Shown here one piece after another: positions 9,952 through 18,679 of a stretch of DNA of 64,000 nt. Below the pieces are notes generated by a model. The model did no database searches and had not been told where the DNA came from. It saw only the letters and a program-made list of their open reading frames with translations. This DNA comes from Williamsia limnetica. GTDB lineage: Bacteria > Actinomycetota > Actinomycetes > Mycobacteriales > Mycobacteriaceae. The translations under genes were made by a program, and so were the position numbers. Location of the stretch: the NCBI RefSeq assembly GCF_003217475.1, contig NZ_QJSP01000004.1, positions 186,001-250,000 of the forward strand, written 5' to 3'. Numbering within the stretch: the first letter of the stretch is position 1; each line of letters starts with the position of its first letter.

Positions 9952-10368
9952 ATGACTTTCACGAACGCCGAGATCGAGTACCTGACCAGCCAAGATCTCG
10001 GCAGATTGGCAACCATGCAGCCGAACGGGACCTTGCAGGCAAGCCCGGTTGGTTTCACGTGCAACATTGATCTCGGCACCATCGACATCGGTGGTTTCAA
10101 CATGGCAGCCAGCCAGAAGTACAAGAATCTGGCGACCAATCCGACGGTTGCCTTCGTCGTCGACGACATCGCCTCCAGAGATCCCTGGAGAGTGCGCTGC
10201 CTGGAGATCCGCGGCAGGGCCGAGCAGGTCGAGTCCGGGTCAGAGCGCGGCAATCAGGGACCGTTGATCCGGATCCATCCGACCAAGATCATCTCTTTCG
10301 GCCTCGCCGCCGGCGACATGGACGTCGAGCCCCATCAGATCACGCCGCACAAGCGGAACCTCCAATAG
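9952..10368 (+). CDS. PPOX-class (pyridoxamine 5'-phosphate oxidase fold) oxidoreductase
   Basis: A 138-residue split-beta-barrel flavin/F420-binding protein. Typical elements are LGRLATMQPNGTLQASPVGF near the N-terminus, NLATNPTVAFVVDD in the middle and LEIRGRAEQVE on the cofactor-binding strand. In actinobacteria this group often uses F420, and the closest description is PPOX class F420-dependent family protein. The ATG at 9952 aligns with the family start. It ends 2 bp before the stop of the convergent LysR gene. The substrate is unknown. Confidence 0.88.
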   Translation: MTFTNAEIEYLTSQDLGRLATMQPNGTLQASPVGFTCNIDLGTIDIGGFNMAASQKYKNLATNPTVAFVVDDIASRDPWRVRCLEIRGRAEQVESGSERGNQGPLIRIHPTKIISFGLAAGDMDVEPHQITPHKRNLQ

Positions 10369-10370
10369 GT

Positions 10371-11219
10371 TCAGCTCGCGTAGGACTTGCGCATCATCGC
10401 CAACAGATCGTCGATGCGGTCCGGCGGCGCGTCGCGTTGCCAGGCAAGCCACACCGACACCGGCTCGACGTCGACGACGCGTCGGTACACCATGCCGGGC
10501 CTACGATACTGGTGCACGGTGGATTCCGGCGTCATACCGATGGCCTGACCCGCGGCGATCGCCGTCATCCACTCGTCGATGTTGTGGGTCGTCCGAACCT
10601 CTACCGGCCTGCCTGCGAACAAGTCGCCCGAGGTGGTCCCCACGAGCGGATCCACCGCAATGATCCTGTCTTCCAGATCTTTCAGGTTCAGCCGCCGGCG
10701 TCGAGCCAATGGGTCCGATGCAGCGATTGCGGCATAGCGATTCTCGGTGCCGATCAGTTCGGTGGCGATCCTGCGCACCGAAGGCACTCGCCGAAGCACC
10801 GCCGCTTCTACCAGCCCCTCGTGGAGACCGGCGCTCGCGCTCGTGGACTGCACGAACACCAGCGGGTTGCCGGGATGTCGGGCCGACCAATCCCTTTGCA
10901 CGGCAACGGTGTGCGCGCCGAGCACGGCGAAGTGATAGCCGATCCGGAACTCACCGGCGGGGCGCGACAACGACTCCTCCAGTCGCGCGACCTCGTCCAG
11001 CACCCGCCGGGCGTGTACGAGCACTCTGGAACCCGCAGTGGTGAGCGTCGCCTCCCGCGGGCCTCGGTGGAGGAGCCGCGCGCCGATCGATGCCTCGAAC
11101 CCCGCGACCGCACGCGACACCGCGGCCTGCGAGAGCTGCAGGGCGATTGCCGCGTCGGTGAAGGTGCCTTCGTCGACCACCGCGACGAAAGCTCGGAGCT
11201 GATGCAGATCCGTTGCCAT
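10371..11219 (-). CDS. LysR-type transcriptional regulator
   Basis: A 282-residue LysR-type regulator. The winged helix-turn-helix lies at residues 1-60 (LHQLRAFVAVVDEGTFTDAA, LSQAAVSRAVAGFEASIGARLLHRG), and the co-inducer-binding domain follows. The ATG at 11219 fits the family start (MATDLHQLRAF); upstream in-frame codons extend the frame only into the promoter. It is divergent from the EamA-type transporter at 11289 with 69 bp between, the classical layout for LysR control of an exporter. The gap holds the 8-bp palindrome CGCATGCG at 11235-11242, a possible part of its site. Confidence 0.93.
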   Translation of the reverse strand: MATDLHQLRAFVAVVDEGTFTDAAIALQLSQAAVSRAVAGFEASIGARLLHRGPREATLTTAGSRVLVHARRVLDEVARLEESLSRPAGEFRIGYHFAVLGAHTVAVQRDWSARHPGNPLVFVQSTSASAGLHEGLVEAAVLRRVPSVRRIATELIGTENRYAAIAASDPLARRRRLNLKDLEDRIIAVDPLVGTTSGDLFAGRPVEVRTTHNIDEWMTAIAAGQAIGMTPESTVHQYRRPGMVYRRVVDVEPVSVWLAWQRDAPPDRIDDLLAMMRKSYAS

Positions 11220-11288
11220 ACGCCAAGCGTATAACGCATGCGCGTCAGGCATTTTTGCTGTGGGCGTACGCGGGCAAGACTGGGTGAC

Positions 11289-12254
11289 ATGAGCACCGAT
11301 CCAGGTGCGGTCGCAGTCTCGGGGGCCGCCACCGTAGCGCCGTCCGATACACGTGCCACCGCGGGCGGTGTCGCGCTGATGCTGACCGGTGGACTCAGCA
11401 ATCAAATCGGTGCGGGTCTCGGCGCACATGCCTTCGCGGCGGTCGGTCCGGCGGCCGTGGTCGCAGTGCGGCAGGTCGTGGCCGCAGCAGTGTTGCTCGC
11501 CATCGCCCGACCGCAGGTGCGAGCACTCCGGTGGCCCCAGTGGCGGCCGGTGCTGTTGCTCGCCATCACCGTCTCGACCATGAATCTGACCCTCTACCTC
11601 GCCATCGACCGCATCGGGCTGGGCCTGGCGGTGTCGCTGGAGTTCCTCGGCCCGCTGCTGGTGGCCATGTTCGCCTCGCGGCGGCGAGCCGATCTGATCT
11701 TCGTGGTGATCGCGGGCGCCGGGGTCTACATCCTCGTCTGGCCCAGCCCGTCCACGGACTACCTCGGCGTCGGGTTGGGCCTCATCGCGGCTGCGGGGTG
11801 GGCGTCGTACATCGTGCTCAACCGTGTCGTCGGCACGCGGTTACCGGGTCTGGACGGGGCCGCCTTGGCCACCACCGGTGCCACCCTGATCTACCTCCCT
11901 GTACTCGTACTCACCATCTCGGCCGGAAAGCTGACGGGGTCGACGCTCTGGTTCACGATCGGCGCCGGCGTGCTCGCATCAGCGGTGCCCTATGCCGTCG
12001 ACCTGCTGGCGCTTCGGCGGGTGCCCACCGGGCTGTTCGCGATCTTCACCAGCTTCAACCCGGTGGGGGCCGCCATCGCGGGAATGGTGGTGCTCGGGCA
12101 GTTTCTCGGCCTTCACGAGTGGCTCGGCATCGCGCTCATCTCGGGCACCAACATCGCAGTCATCGCCAGGTCGCGAGGTCGCCGGCCGCCCTCGGATCCT
12201 GCACCCGAGCAGACTGATTCGCCGATGACGCGCCCGGTCGTGACAACCCCTTAG
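11289..12254 (+). CDS. EamA/DMT-superfamily exporter (RhtA-like)
   Basis: A 321-residue inner-membrane permease with ten predicted membrane segments arranged as two EamA repeats. The second begins near YLGVGLGLIAAAGWASYIVLNRVVG. Motifs LYLAIDRIGLGLAVSLEFLGPLLVA and ALRRVPTGLFAIFTSFNPVGAAIAG match the RhtA group that exports threonine/homoserine and related metabolites. The ATG at 11289 is in frame after the LysR promoter gap. Control by the divergent LysR protein is inferred from the arrangement. The substrate is not determined. Confidence 0.9.
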   Translation: MSTDPGAVAVSGAATVAPSDTRATAGGVALMLTGGLSNQIGAGLGAHAFAAVGPAAVVAVRQVVAAAVLLAIARPQVRALRWPQWRPVLLLAITVSTMNLTLYLAIDRIGLGLAVSLEFLGPLLVAMFASRRRADLIFVVIAGAGVYILVWPSPSTDYLGVGLGLIAAAGWASYIVLNRVVGTRLPGLDGAALATTGATLIYLPVLVLTISAGKLTGSTLWFTIGAGVLASAVPYAVDLLALRRVPTGLFAIFTSFNPVGAAIAGMVVLGQFLGLHEWLGIALISGTNIAVIARSRGRRPPSDPAPEQTDSPMTRPVVTTP

Positions 12255-12284
12255 ACTCGGCGGGACACCGGAGGAGGTGATCCG

Positions 12285-12530
12285 ATGCTCGAGATCCGAC
12301 CCAACTGCGAATGCTGCGACCGCGACCTGCGGCCAGAGGACGAAGCCTGGATCTGCACCTTCGAGTGCACGTGGTGTCCGGCGTGCGCCGCTGGATTCCC
12401 CGATCGTCGCTGTCCCAACTGCGGCGGCAACCTGTCCGTACGACCGATCCGGCCCGCAGCTCTGCTGGTAAGGCACCCAGCTTCGACGACACGGGTGACG
12501 AGCGACAGTTGCGGTGAACGCTCGGGCTGA
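12285..12530 (+). CDS. DUF1272 zinc-ribbon-like protein
   Basis: An 81-residue Cys-rich protein of the DUF1272 family. The hallmark MLEIRPNCECCDRDL start is followed by CTFECTWCPACAAG and CPNCGGNL, so nine to ten Cys residues form two probable zinc sites. The last 25 residues are Ser/Thr-rich and not conserved in the family. A GGAGG ribosome site precedes the ATG. It lies 30 bp after the EamA gene. Its function is unknown. Confidence 0.88.
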   Translation: MLEIRPNCECCDRDLRPEDEAWICTFECTWCPACAAGFPDRRCPNCGGNLSVRPIRPAALLVRHPASTTRVTSDSCGERSG

Positions 12531-12547
12531 TCGGGGCCCCGCCGAAC

Positions 12548-14173
12548 CTACTTCGTCGAGGCCGACGACGAACGTACCTTTGCCCGCAGCGCGAACAACT
12601 GTTGCTCGTCTTCGGTTGCACCGGTGACCGTGTGAGCGAGCGCGGCCGTGATGAGATCGTGGTCGGAGTCGGTCCACCTCTCGCGATGCTGGTGTTCGAA
12701 TTCCCCCCACGACGGGACGGTGAACTGTTCGACTCGAACGTCGGAGTCGCCGCCGTGGCAGTACAGACCCCACGAGTACGCCCCGGTCCGGCGACGAGCT
12801 CTGCCCACCGCGATCATCTCCTGCTCGAACTGCTCGAGTTCGCCCGGCCGCACTCGGAACGTGTTGGTGATGATGACGGGGCCGTCCTCCGGTTCGGGCC
12901 CGAACACAACCATCGGCGTCGGCCACGCAGTGGACACCCCACGCGGCAGCGTCCCGGTCTCGGGGCGCAGCGGCAGCGCCTTGACACTCGCTGCCGCGAT
13001 GACCAGCAAGACAGCCGAGATCAACAGACCGGTAGCAAAGCCGGTGTGCGAGGCGATCACGCCCCAGATGAACGAGCCGAGCGCTTGGCTACCCATGAAC
13101 ACGAGCAGGTATATCGACATACCCCGAGCCCGGACCCACGGGGCGAGCGACAGCTGGATGGAGGCATTCAGCGTGGTCAGGGTACCGATCCAAGCCGCTC
13201 CGGCAACCAGTAACAGGGGCAGCACCGCCCAGATCGGGAGGTAGGCCACCGCCACGACCCCCACCGCATAGGCGACGGCCGATCCGACCAGAACACCGTT
13301 CGCCGACAACTTCTTACGCACCCGGGGGTACACGACGACCCCGATGAGCGCGCCGGCACCGAGTAGCCCGAGCACCAGGCCGTAACCCGACGCCCCGAAG
13401 TGTAGGTTCTCCGACGACGCCAGCGGTAGCAGCGCCCACAGCGCGGAGGCCGGGAAAGCGAACAACGCTGAGCGCAACATGATCCGGCGAACGACCGGCG
13501 CTGACTGGATGTAGTGCATTCCGGTGACCATCGACCGCCCGAACCGTTCGCGGTCGACCGCCTTGTTGTCTGCTGGTCGCCGCCACCAGATCAATGCGCC
13601 AATGATCGCAAGGAACGTCAGTGCATTGATTGCGAAGACGGCACCCGGTCCCGCCGCTGCCACCAGTACGCCACCGATCGCCGGGCCGACGGCGCGAGCG
13701 CCGTTGACCGTCACGCTGCCCAGGGCGGACGCGGCCGGAATCTGTTCCTTGGGAACCAGTTCCGGCTGGATTGCCTGCCAGGCAGGAGCCGACAGTGCCG
13801 ATCCACACCCGAGGAGGAAGGTCATCGCCAGCAGCATCACCGGTGTCAAGACGTCTGTCCAGGCCAAGAAGGTCAGCACCCCCGCGGCAAGCGCGGTGTA
13901 CACGCTCACGGCGATGAGTAGCCGGCGCCGGTCGAGCAGGTCGGCCAGGCCGCCCGCCGGAAGCGCCAGGAACAGGGTGGGGAGCAGACTCGCCGTCTGC
14001 ACGAGCGCGATGATGACCGCGCTGCTGTGGTGCTCCACCAGGAACCACTGCGCGCCAACGGTTTGCATCCACAGGCCGATGTTCGACACCAGCTGGGCGA
14101 TGAAGAGCATCCGGTAGATCCGGTTACGCAGTGGCGCCCATGCCGGATTTCCGGTCGACGCGGCGGTGGTCAT
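12548..14173 (-). CDS. MFS exporter (EntS/MFS_3 type) fused to an ABM-like domain
   Basis: A 541-residue fusion. Residues 1 to about 415 are a 12-segment major facilitator of the EntS-like group, beginning with NRIYRMLFIAQLVSNIGLWMQT and containing LADLLDRRRLLI between segments 2 and 3. From about residue 430 a ferredoxin-like domain follows, resembling ABM/NIPSNAP proteins: VIITNTFRVRPGELEQFEQEM, then RRTGAYSWGLYCHGGDSDVRVEQFTV. The ATG at 14173 overlaps the VOC stop by 4 bp (ATGA). It is the last gene of the 12.5-16.2 kb operon. Export of a small toxic or siderophore-like compound is the likely role. Earlier in-frame codons would run into the VOC gene. Confidence 0.9.
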   Translation of the reverse strand: MTTAASTGNPAWAPLRNRIYRMLFIAQLVSNIGLWMQTVGAQWFLVEHHSSAVIIALVQTASLLPTLFLALPAGGLADLLDRRRLLIAVSVYTALAAGVLTFLAWTDVLTPVMLLAMTFLLGCGSALSAPAWQAIQPELVPKEQIPAASALGSVTVNGARAVGPAIGGVLVAAAGPGAVFAINALTFLAIIGALIWWRRPADNKAVDRERFGRSMVTGMHYIQSAPVVRRIMLRSALFAFPASALWALLPLASSENLHFGASGYGLVLGLLGAGALIGVVVYPRVRKKLSANGVLVGSAVAYAVGVVAVAYLPIWAVLPLLLVAGAAWIGTLTTLNASIQLSLAPWVRARGMSIYLLVFMGSQALGSFIWGVIASHTGFATGLLISAVLLVIAAASVKALPLRPETGTLPRGVSTAWPTPMVVFGPEPEDGPVIITNTFRVRPGELEQFEQEMIAVGRARRRTGAYSWGLYCHGGDSDVRVEQFTVPSWGEFEHQHRERWTDSDHDLITAALAHTVTGATEDEQQLFALRAKVRSSSASTK

Positions 14174-14568
14174 GACGACGCACCTGACTCGACGCCCGCA
14201 GACCTCGGCGCTTCCCGGATCGCAAAGAGATTTCCGAACGGATCGAGCAGCTGGCACAGCCTCTCGCCGGTGAAGACGGTTTTCGGGCCCCGGTGGGCCA
14301 CTGCGCCGTGCGCGGTCCAGTCGGCGACGATCGCGTCGACGTCCGACACAGTCCAGTACGCGGAGACGCCCGTCGGCCCCGGTGAGTTGAACTCGTCGGA
14401 CTTGTGGATGGTCAGCCTGACCCCGTCGATGTCGAAGGCGACCAGGGCACCACCCCGCACCACCGGTTCGCGTCCGAGACGGGTGGTGTACCACTCGACC
14501 GCTTCATCGAACTGGTCGACGAAGTAGAAGATGTTGCCGATCGGCCCCAGGGTGAGTGCTCCGGTCAT
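14170..14568 (-). CDS. VOC (glyoxalase/bleomycin resistance/dioxygenase) family protein
   Basis: A 132-residue metalloenzyme-fold protein. Paired beta-alpha-beta-beta-beta modules are visible: IGNIFYFVDQFDEAVEWYTTRLGREP, DIDGVRLTIHKSDE, SAYWTVSDVDAIVADWTAHG and LCQLLDPFGNLFAIREAP. The C-terminal PFGNLF strand is typical of the family. The His and Glu metal ligands are not fully conserved, so a binding or resistance role is as likely as catalysis. It is coupled by ATGA overlap to the MFS exporter, which favours a resistance unit. It lies 39 bp after the alpha/beta hydrolase. Confidence 0.88.
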   Translation of the reverse strand: MTGALTLGPIGNIFYFVDQFDEAVEWYTTRLGREPVVRGGALVAFDIDGVRLTIHKSDEFNSPGPTGVSAYWTVSDVDAIVADWTAHGAVAHRGPKTVFTGERLCQLLDPFGNLFAIREAPRSAGVESGASS

Positions 14569-14607
14569 GGCTTCGAGCCTTCCGTTCCGCTGTCGAGATC
14601 CAGTGTT

Positions 14608-15357
14608 TCAGGACAGGGCGCCCGCGGCCGGGGCTTCCTGCGGCGAGGTCACTTCGGACAGGGCTTCCTCGATCACGGCGACGACCTCTGCCGGCTTGGC
14701 GATCATCGCCAGGTGCGGAGCGTCGATCTCGACGACCTTGCGCAGGCCGGCACGCTCGTATCCGAAGCGCTCGACGTCCGGGTTGATGGTGTGGTCGTCG
14801 CGGCTGACGATGCCCCAGCCGGGCTTGGTCTTCCATGCGGCGACCGGTGCAGCCTCACCGAAAGCAGCTGCGGCCAAGGGTCGCTGAGATACTGCGAGCA
14901 CCTCTGCCTCTTCCTGGGTGATTCCGGCGGCGAAGATTTCGTGGAAGGTCTTGATGTTCACCGATACGTCGGTGCCGGGTTCGGCTCCCTCGATCGGGAA
15001 CGGCGAGTAGACGAGATTGGCTGCCAGATCGGAGTCGGGGAATCGACCCTGCAGTTCGCCGAGGCTCTCGCCTTCTTCAAGCGCGTAACCGGCAACGTAG
15101 ACAAGTCCGACGACGTTCTCTGCGACCCCGGCGACGGTGATGACTGCTCCGCCGTAAGAATGTCCGGCCAGGAGTACGGGGCCCTCGATCTGCTCGACGA
15201 ACGAGCGGATGTAGGCCGAATCACCGATCAGGCTGCGGTTCGGCACCGGCGGGACGAGCACGGTGTGGCCTTTGTCGAGCAGGCGTCGGGTGACCGGCGC
15301 CCAGCTGGCGCCGTCGGCGAATGCGCCGTGGATCAGAACGATTGTCGGTGTGGTCAT
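14608..15357 (-). CDS. Alpha/beta hydrolase (EstC/salicylate-esterase-like)
   Basis: A 249-residue alpha/beta hydrolase. The oxyanion strand IVLIHGAFADGASW comes first, the nucleophile elbow is GHSYGGAV, and the distal His is in EIDAPHLAMI. This lid-less small type is close to plant methyl-salicylate esterase-like bacterial proteins annotated as alpha/beta fold hydrolase. It is transcribed after the haloperoxidase-type gene with 39 bp between and before the VOC gene. The reaction is probably hydrolysis of a small ester. The substrate is unknown. Confidence 0.9.
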   Translation of the reverse strand: MTTPTIVLIHGAFADGASWAPVTRRLLDKGHTVLVPPVPNRSLIGDSAYIRSFVEQIEGPVLLAGHSYGGAVITVAGVAENVVGLVYVAGYALEEGESLGELQGRFPDSDLAANLVYSPFPIEGAEPGTDVSVNIKTFHEIFAAGITQEEAEVLAVSQRPLAAAAFGEAAPVAAWKTKPGWGIVSRDDHTINPDVERFGYERAGLRKVVEIDAPHLAMIAKPAEVVAVIEEALSEVTSPQEAPAAGALS

Positions 15358-15396
15358 GGTTTGCTCCTGCGAGTGAAGTGGGACGCGATGCGGGTC

Positions 15397-16218
15397 TTAT
15401 TCGGCGATGAACTTGAGAATGTCTGTGTCCAGTGCCTTCTGGTAGTCGCCGTAGATTCCGTGTGGAGCTCCGGGGTAGACCTCGAGGCGGCCGTTCTTGA
15501 CGAGCTCGATGGACTTCTTCGCGGCCGCGGCGATGGGCACGATCTGGTCGTCGTCACCCTGAGCGATGAGGATCGGGACGTCGAGTGCTTTGAGGTCGTC
15601 GGTGAAGTCGGTTTCGGAGAACGCCTTCACGCAGTCGTAGGCTGCCGCGAGGTTGACGAGCATGCCCTGCCGCCAGAAATCGTCTTTGGCTCCCTGCGAG
15701 ACCTTGGAGCCTTCGCGGTTGGCGCCGAAGAACGCCTCGGCGAGGTCCTTGTAGAACTGCGAGCGGTCGGTCAGGACACCGTTGCGGATGTCGTCGAGCG
15801 CCTCGATCGGGGTGCCTTCGGGGTTGGTGTCCGACTTCAGCATGACCGGGGGCACGGCGCCGGCGGTGATCACCTTGACGACGCGGCCTTTGCCGTACTG
15901 GGCCGCGTAGCGGACCACTTCGCCGCCACCGGTGGAGTGCCCGACGACAACCAGGTCTTTGAGGTCCAGCGCTTCGACGAGTTCGGCGAGATCCTTGGCG
16001 TAGGTGTCCATGTCGTTGCCCTGGTAGGTCTTCGACGAGCGGCCGTGTCCGCGACGATCATGGGCGATTGCCCGGTAGCCGGCGTCCGCGAGCAGCTTGA
16101 GCTCCACCTGCCAGGCATCCGACGAGAGCGGCCAACCGTGGCTCAACAGCACGGGCTGGCCGGTGCCCTGCTCGGTGTAGTAGATCTCTGTTCCGTCGGT
16201 GGTGGTGATGTACGGCAT
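15397..16218 (-). CDS. Cofactor-free haloperoxidase-type alpha/beta hydrolase
   Basis: A 273-residue serine hydrolase of the non-haem chloroperoxidase/perhydrolase group. Motifs are VLLSHGWPLSSDAW, DRRGHGRS, nucleophile GHSTGGGEVVR, acid in QGDDDQIVP and His in GAPHGIYG. Length and motifs match Streptomyces and Pseudomonas chloroperoxidases, which act on esters or generate peracids. The ATG has a strong AGGAGGACACC site. It is the first gene of a four-gene unit (this gene, second hydrolase, VOC, MFS-ABM). The 151 bp upstream to 16370 must contain the promoter; I see no clear operator there. Confidence 0.93.
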   Translation of the reverse strand: MPYITTTDGTEIYYTEQGTGQPVLLSHGWPLSSDAWQVELKLLADAGYRAIAHDRRGHGRSSKTYQGNDMDTYAKDLAELVEALDLKDLVVVGHSTGGGEVVRYAAQYGKGRVVKVITAGAVPPVMLKSDTNPEGTPIEALDDIRNGVLTDRSQFYKDLAEAFFGANREGSKVSQGAKDDFWRQGMLVNLAAAYDCVKAFSETDFTDDLKALDVPILIAQGDDDQIVPIAAAAKKSIELVKNGRLEVYPGAPHGIYGDYQKALDTDILKFIAE

Positions 16219-16369
16219 GGTGTCCTCCTGCGGTTGGTGTCTCGCTCTTGTGAGAACAACTCTCGTCCATTCGGACGCGGACGTCGTCGCTGCTGGCGTC
16301 CAAACAAGGGGAGGTATTTCGGCGGGTGGGCATACCAGCTAGCCGGTAGTCGGCCGAATCAAGCTCGGG

Positions 16370-18202
16370 TCACCTGGGCGAGACAGGTATCCGTGCCACC
16401 AGACTGGTACCGACGCCCTGTGGACTCGTGATCGTCAAAGTTCCACCCACGGTGTCGATTCGGTCGTGCAACCCGATCAGTCCCGACCCGTTGCCTGCGT
16501 CTGCGCCGCCGTCACCATCGTCGGTGACCGTCAAGTCCAGGAAACCGTCCTCCGACGCCGCGGAGATCGAGATCTCTGTTGCATGCGCGTACTTCGCGGT
16601 GTTCATCAACGCCTCGGCGACGACGTAGTAGGCGGCCACCTCCACGGTGTCGGGCAGGCGGGTGGGTATCGAGATCGTCAGTGACACCGGCACCGGTGAC
16701 CGTCGCGACAGGGTCTTGAGCGCGGGACCGAGCCCGCCGCGGGACAGGATCGCCGGATGTATCCCTCGCGACAGTTCCTGTAGATCGGTGTGCACATGGG
16801 ACAGCGTTTCGACGCTGCGGTCCAGCTGTTCTCGCAGATCCTGGTGTTCGGGCGGCACCGCCATCTGAGCCGCACGCAGTTCCATGCCGAGCGAGACGAT
16901 GCGTTGCTGAGCGCCGTCATGCAGGTCTCGTTCGATCACTCGCCGCGCCTGATCGGCGGCCGCCACGACCCGAGCCCGCGACTGGGTCAACTGGGCGCGG
17001 GTCTCGCTGTTGTAGACGGCGGTGGCCACCAGTTCGGCGAAGTCCGTCACCCGCTCCTCGACGTCCGGCGCCGGCCTACGGTCGGCAGCACCGATGATGA
17101 TTGCGCCCCAGGTGCACCCGTCGATCTTGATCGGTACGCCGAGCCCGAAGCGGAACCCCCGTCGTATCAATCGCTCGGCCATCGGACCCGTCGCCTCCGC
17201 GTAGTCGACGGCCACGCTCGTCCCGGCAGCCTTGACGAGGGTGCTCGCGTTGTGTCCACCGAGCGGCAAGCGCTCCCCCACGATGAGGTGATGACCTCGG
17301 GGGCCACCGTCCCACGCCGCGAGCACCACACAGGATTCGTCGTCGCCGAAACGCACCAACGACACATGCTCGACGTCCAGCCCATTCGCGAGTTCCGCTG
17401 CTGCGGCCGGGTATACGACGTCGGGCTCTCCCCGCTGGGCGACCAGCGTCGCGACCCGCCGCAAGGCTGCCTGCTGGCGTGCCAGGGATTCGGTGTGTTC
17501 CCCCAATTCGTGCCGGTCGCGCGCCGCTGCGAGTAGCGCTTCGAGCGCGGGCACGATCCGCCGGACGCGTCGCGTATCCGACGCCGAGAGCACCGCGGGT
17601 ACCAGCAGCGACCCAGCGGGAACACCCTCGTCCAGCAGATCGATCCGCTGCTGGTCGGGCGTCACGGAAGCATCGGCAGGGCCGAGGACCGCATAGGGAG
17701 AGGGGAGGTCGAGAACCTCGGTCAGGCGAGCGCTCGCGGTGCTGAACATCTCCGGCGACATCGGCTCGCGCAACATGGTTCGCGCAAAGGCCGCCATCAT
17801 GTCGGCTTCCCGGCGTCGTTGATCGGATTCTGCTGCACGAAGCCGAGATTGGCCTACCAGAACATTGGTGAGCAGCGCGACGCTCGTGAACACGATCACC
17901 GCAGGCAACAAACTCTGACTGTTCTCTGAAACATGGACGTACGCATAGGCAGCAGCACTTGCGATGGAGGTCGCGATCGCGATACCGAAGCCCCACCCCG
18001 CCGACAACACCAAGACGCCGAACAAGAAGACAGCACCGAACGCACTGTCGGGAGCGATCCGTTCCAGCAGGAACACGATCACCATCTCGAGTGCGATCAA
18101 CCCTGCCGCGACAGCGATCCCCCACGCGACGGGCGGGGTGCTCGGGCGCAACACAGTGGTGACAAGCCGATCTCGCCAGGTCCCACCGTCGTGATCACGC
18201 AC
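16370..18202 (-). CDS. GAF-domain sensor histidine kinase
   Basis: A 610-residue membrane kinase. Three to four N-terminal membrane segments (about 25-120) resemble the DUF4118/MASE type. A long linker follows, then a GAF domain (about 240-385) and a HisKA_3 domain with the His in RVIERDLHDGAQQRIVSLG. The HATPase domain has EALMNTAKYAHA and VTDDGDGGAD, with GSGLIGLHDR. It is divergent from the receiver-only protein at 18255 (52 bp gap), and the LuxR-type regulator at 18680 is the likely second partner. The ligand of the GAF domain is not evident. Confidence 0.93.
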   Translation of the reverse strand: MRDHDGGTWRDRLVTTVLRPSTPPVAWGIAVAAGLIALEMVIVFLLERIAPDSAFGAVFLFGVLVLSAGWGFGIAIATSIASAAAYAYVHVSENSQSLLPAVIVFTSVALLTNVLVGQSRLRAAESDQRRREADMMAAFARTMLREPMSPEMFSTASARLTEVLDLPSPYAVLGPADASVTPDQQRIDLLDEGVPAGSLLVPAVLSASDTRRVRRIVPALEALLAAARDRHELGEHTESLARQQAALRRVATLVAQRGEPDVVYPAAAAELANGLDVEHVSLVRFGDDESCVVLAAWDGGPRGHHLIVGERLPLGGHNASTLVKAAGTSVAVDYAEATGPMAERLIRRGFRFGLGVPIKIDGCTWGAIIIGAADRRPAPDVEERVTDFAELVATAVYNSETRAQLTQSRARVVAAADQARRVIERDLHDGAQQRIVSLGMELRAAQMAVPPEHQDLREQLDRSVETLSHVHTDLQELSRGIHPAILSRGGLGPALKTLSRRSPVPVSLTISIPTRLPDTVEVAAYYVVAEALMNTAKYAHATEISISAASEDGFLDLTVTDDGDGGADAGNGSGLIGLHDRIDTVGGTLTITSPQGVGTSLVARIPVSPR

Positions 18203-18254
18203 ACGGCGATCGTAGTGCGTCTGCGGTCATCGAGCGGAAGTACCGCTAGCGGGA

Positions 18255-18671
18255 ATGCCTCACAGCGCGTTCTCTGACACCCTCGGAAGAGTGAAGCCTC
18301 CTGACCATCGCTGTCTGATCGTGGACGACAGCACCGCATTCTGCGTCGCGGCGCGCGGAGTGCTGGAGGCTGCCGGGATGACGGTCGTGGGGACGGCGTC
18401 GACTCTTGCCACCGCAATCGAGTCTGCGCGGTCCTCTCGTCCCGATCTGATCTTGGTCGATATCGACCTGGGCGGAGAAAGCGGTTTCGACGTCGTCGAG
18501 GCACTCCACGACGACGACCCGCGGTTCACCATGATCTTGGTGTCGACGCACGACGAAGAAGATTTCGCGGACATGGTGGAATCGAGTTCAGCGGTCGGAT
18601 TCCTGCCGAAGTTCGAGCTGTCTGCCGATCGCATTCTGGGAATTGTCGCCCGCGAAAGGAACGGTGCCTGA
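18255..18671 (+). CDS. Stand-alone receiver (CheY-like) protein
   Basis: A 138-residue receiver domain without an output domain. All phosphotransfer residues are present: acidic pair in LIVDDS, acceptor Asp in LILVDIDLGG, Ser/Thr in ILVSTHDE and Lys in FLPKFEL. The start is uncertain. The ATG at 18255 gives 12 extra residues, while the GTG at 18291 (VKPPDHR) would give the minimal domain; neither has a good ribosome site. It lies between the kinase and the LuxR-type regulator, convergent with the latter (8 bp between stops). It may act as a phosphate sink or intermediate in that pathway (inference). Confidence 0.85.
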   Translation: MPHSAFSDTLGRVKPPDHRCLIVDDSTAFCVAARGVLEAAGMTVVGTASTLATAIESARSSRPDLILVDIDLGGESGFDVVEALHDDDPRFTMILVSTHDEEDFADMVESSSAVGFLPKFELSADRILGIVARERNGA

Positions 18672-18679
18672 CCTCTTGG

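Noticed and set aside
11235-11242. CGCATGCG palindrome as LysR operator
   Set aside because: Too short to be convincing by itself; only noted within the LysR entry.
14404-16431. 675-codon plus-strand frame across the two hydrolases
   Set aside because: Antisense of two well-conserved hydrolase genes; protein is Val/Asp/Gly-biased without domains.
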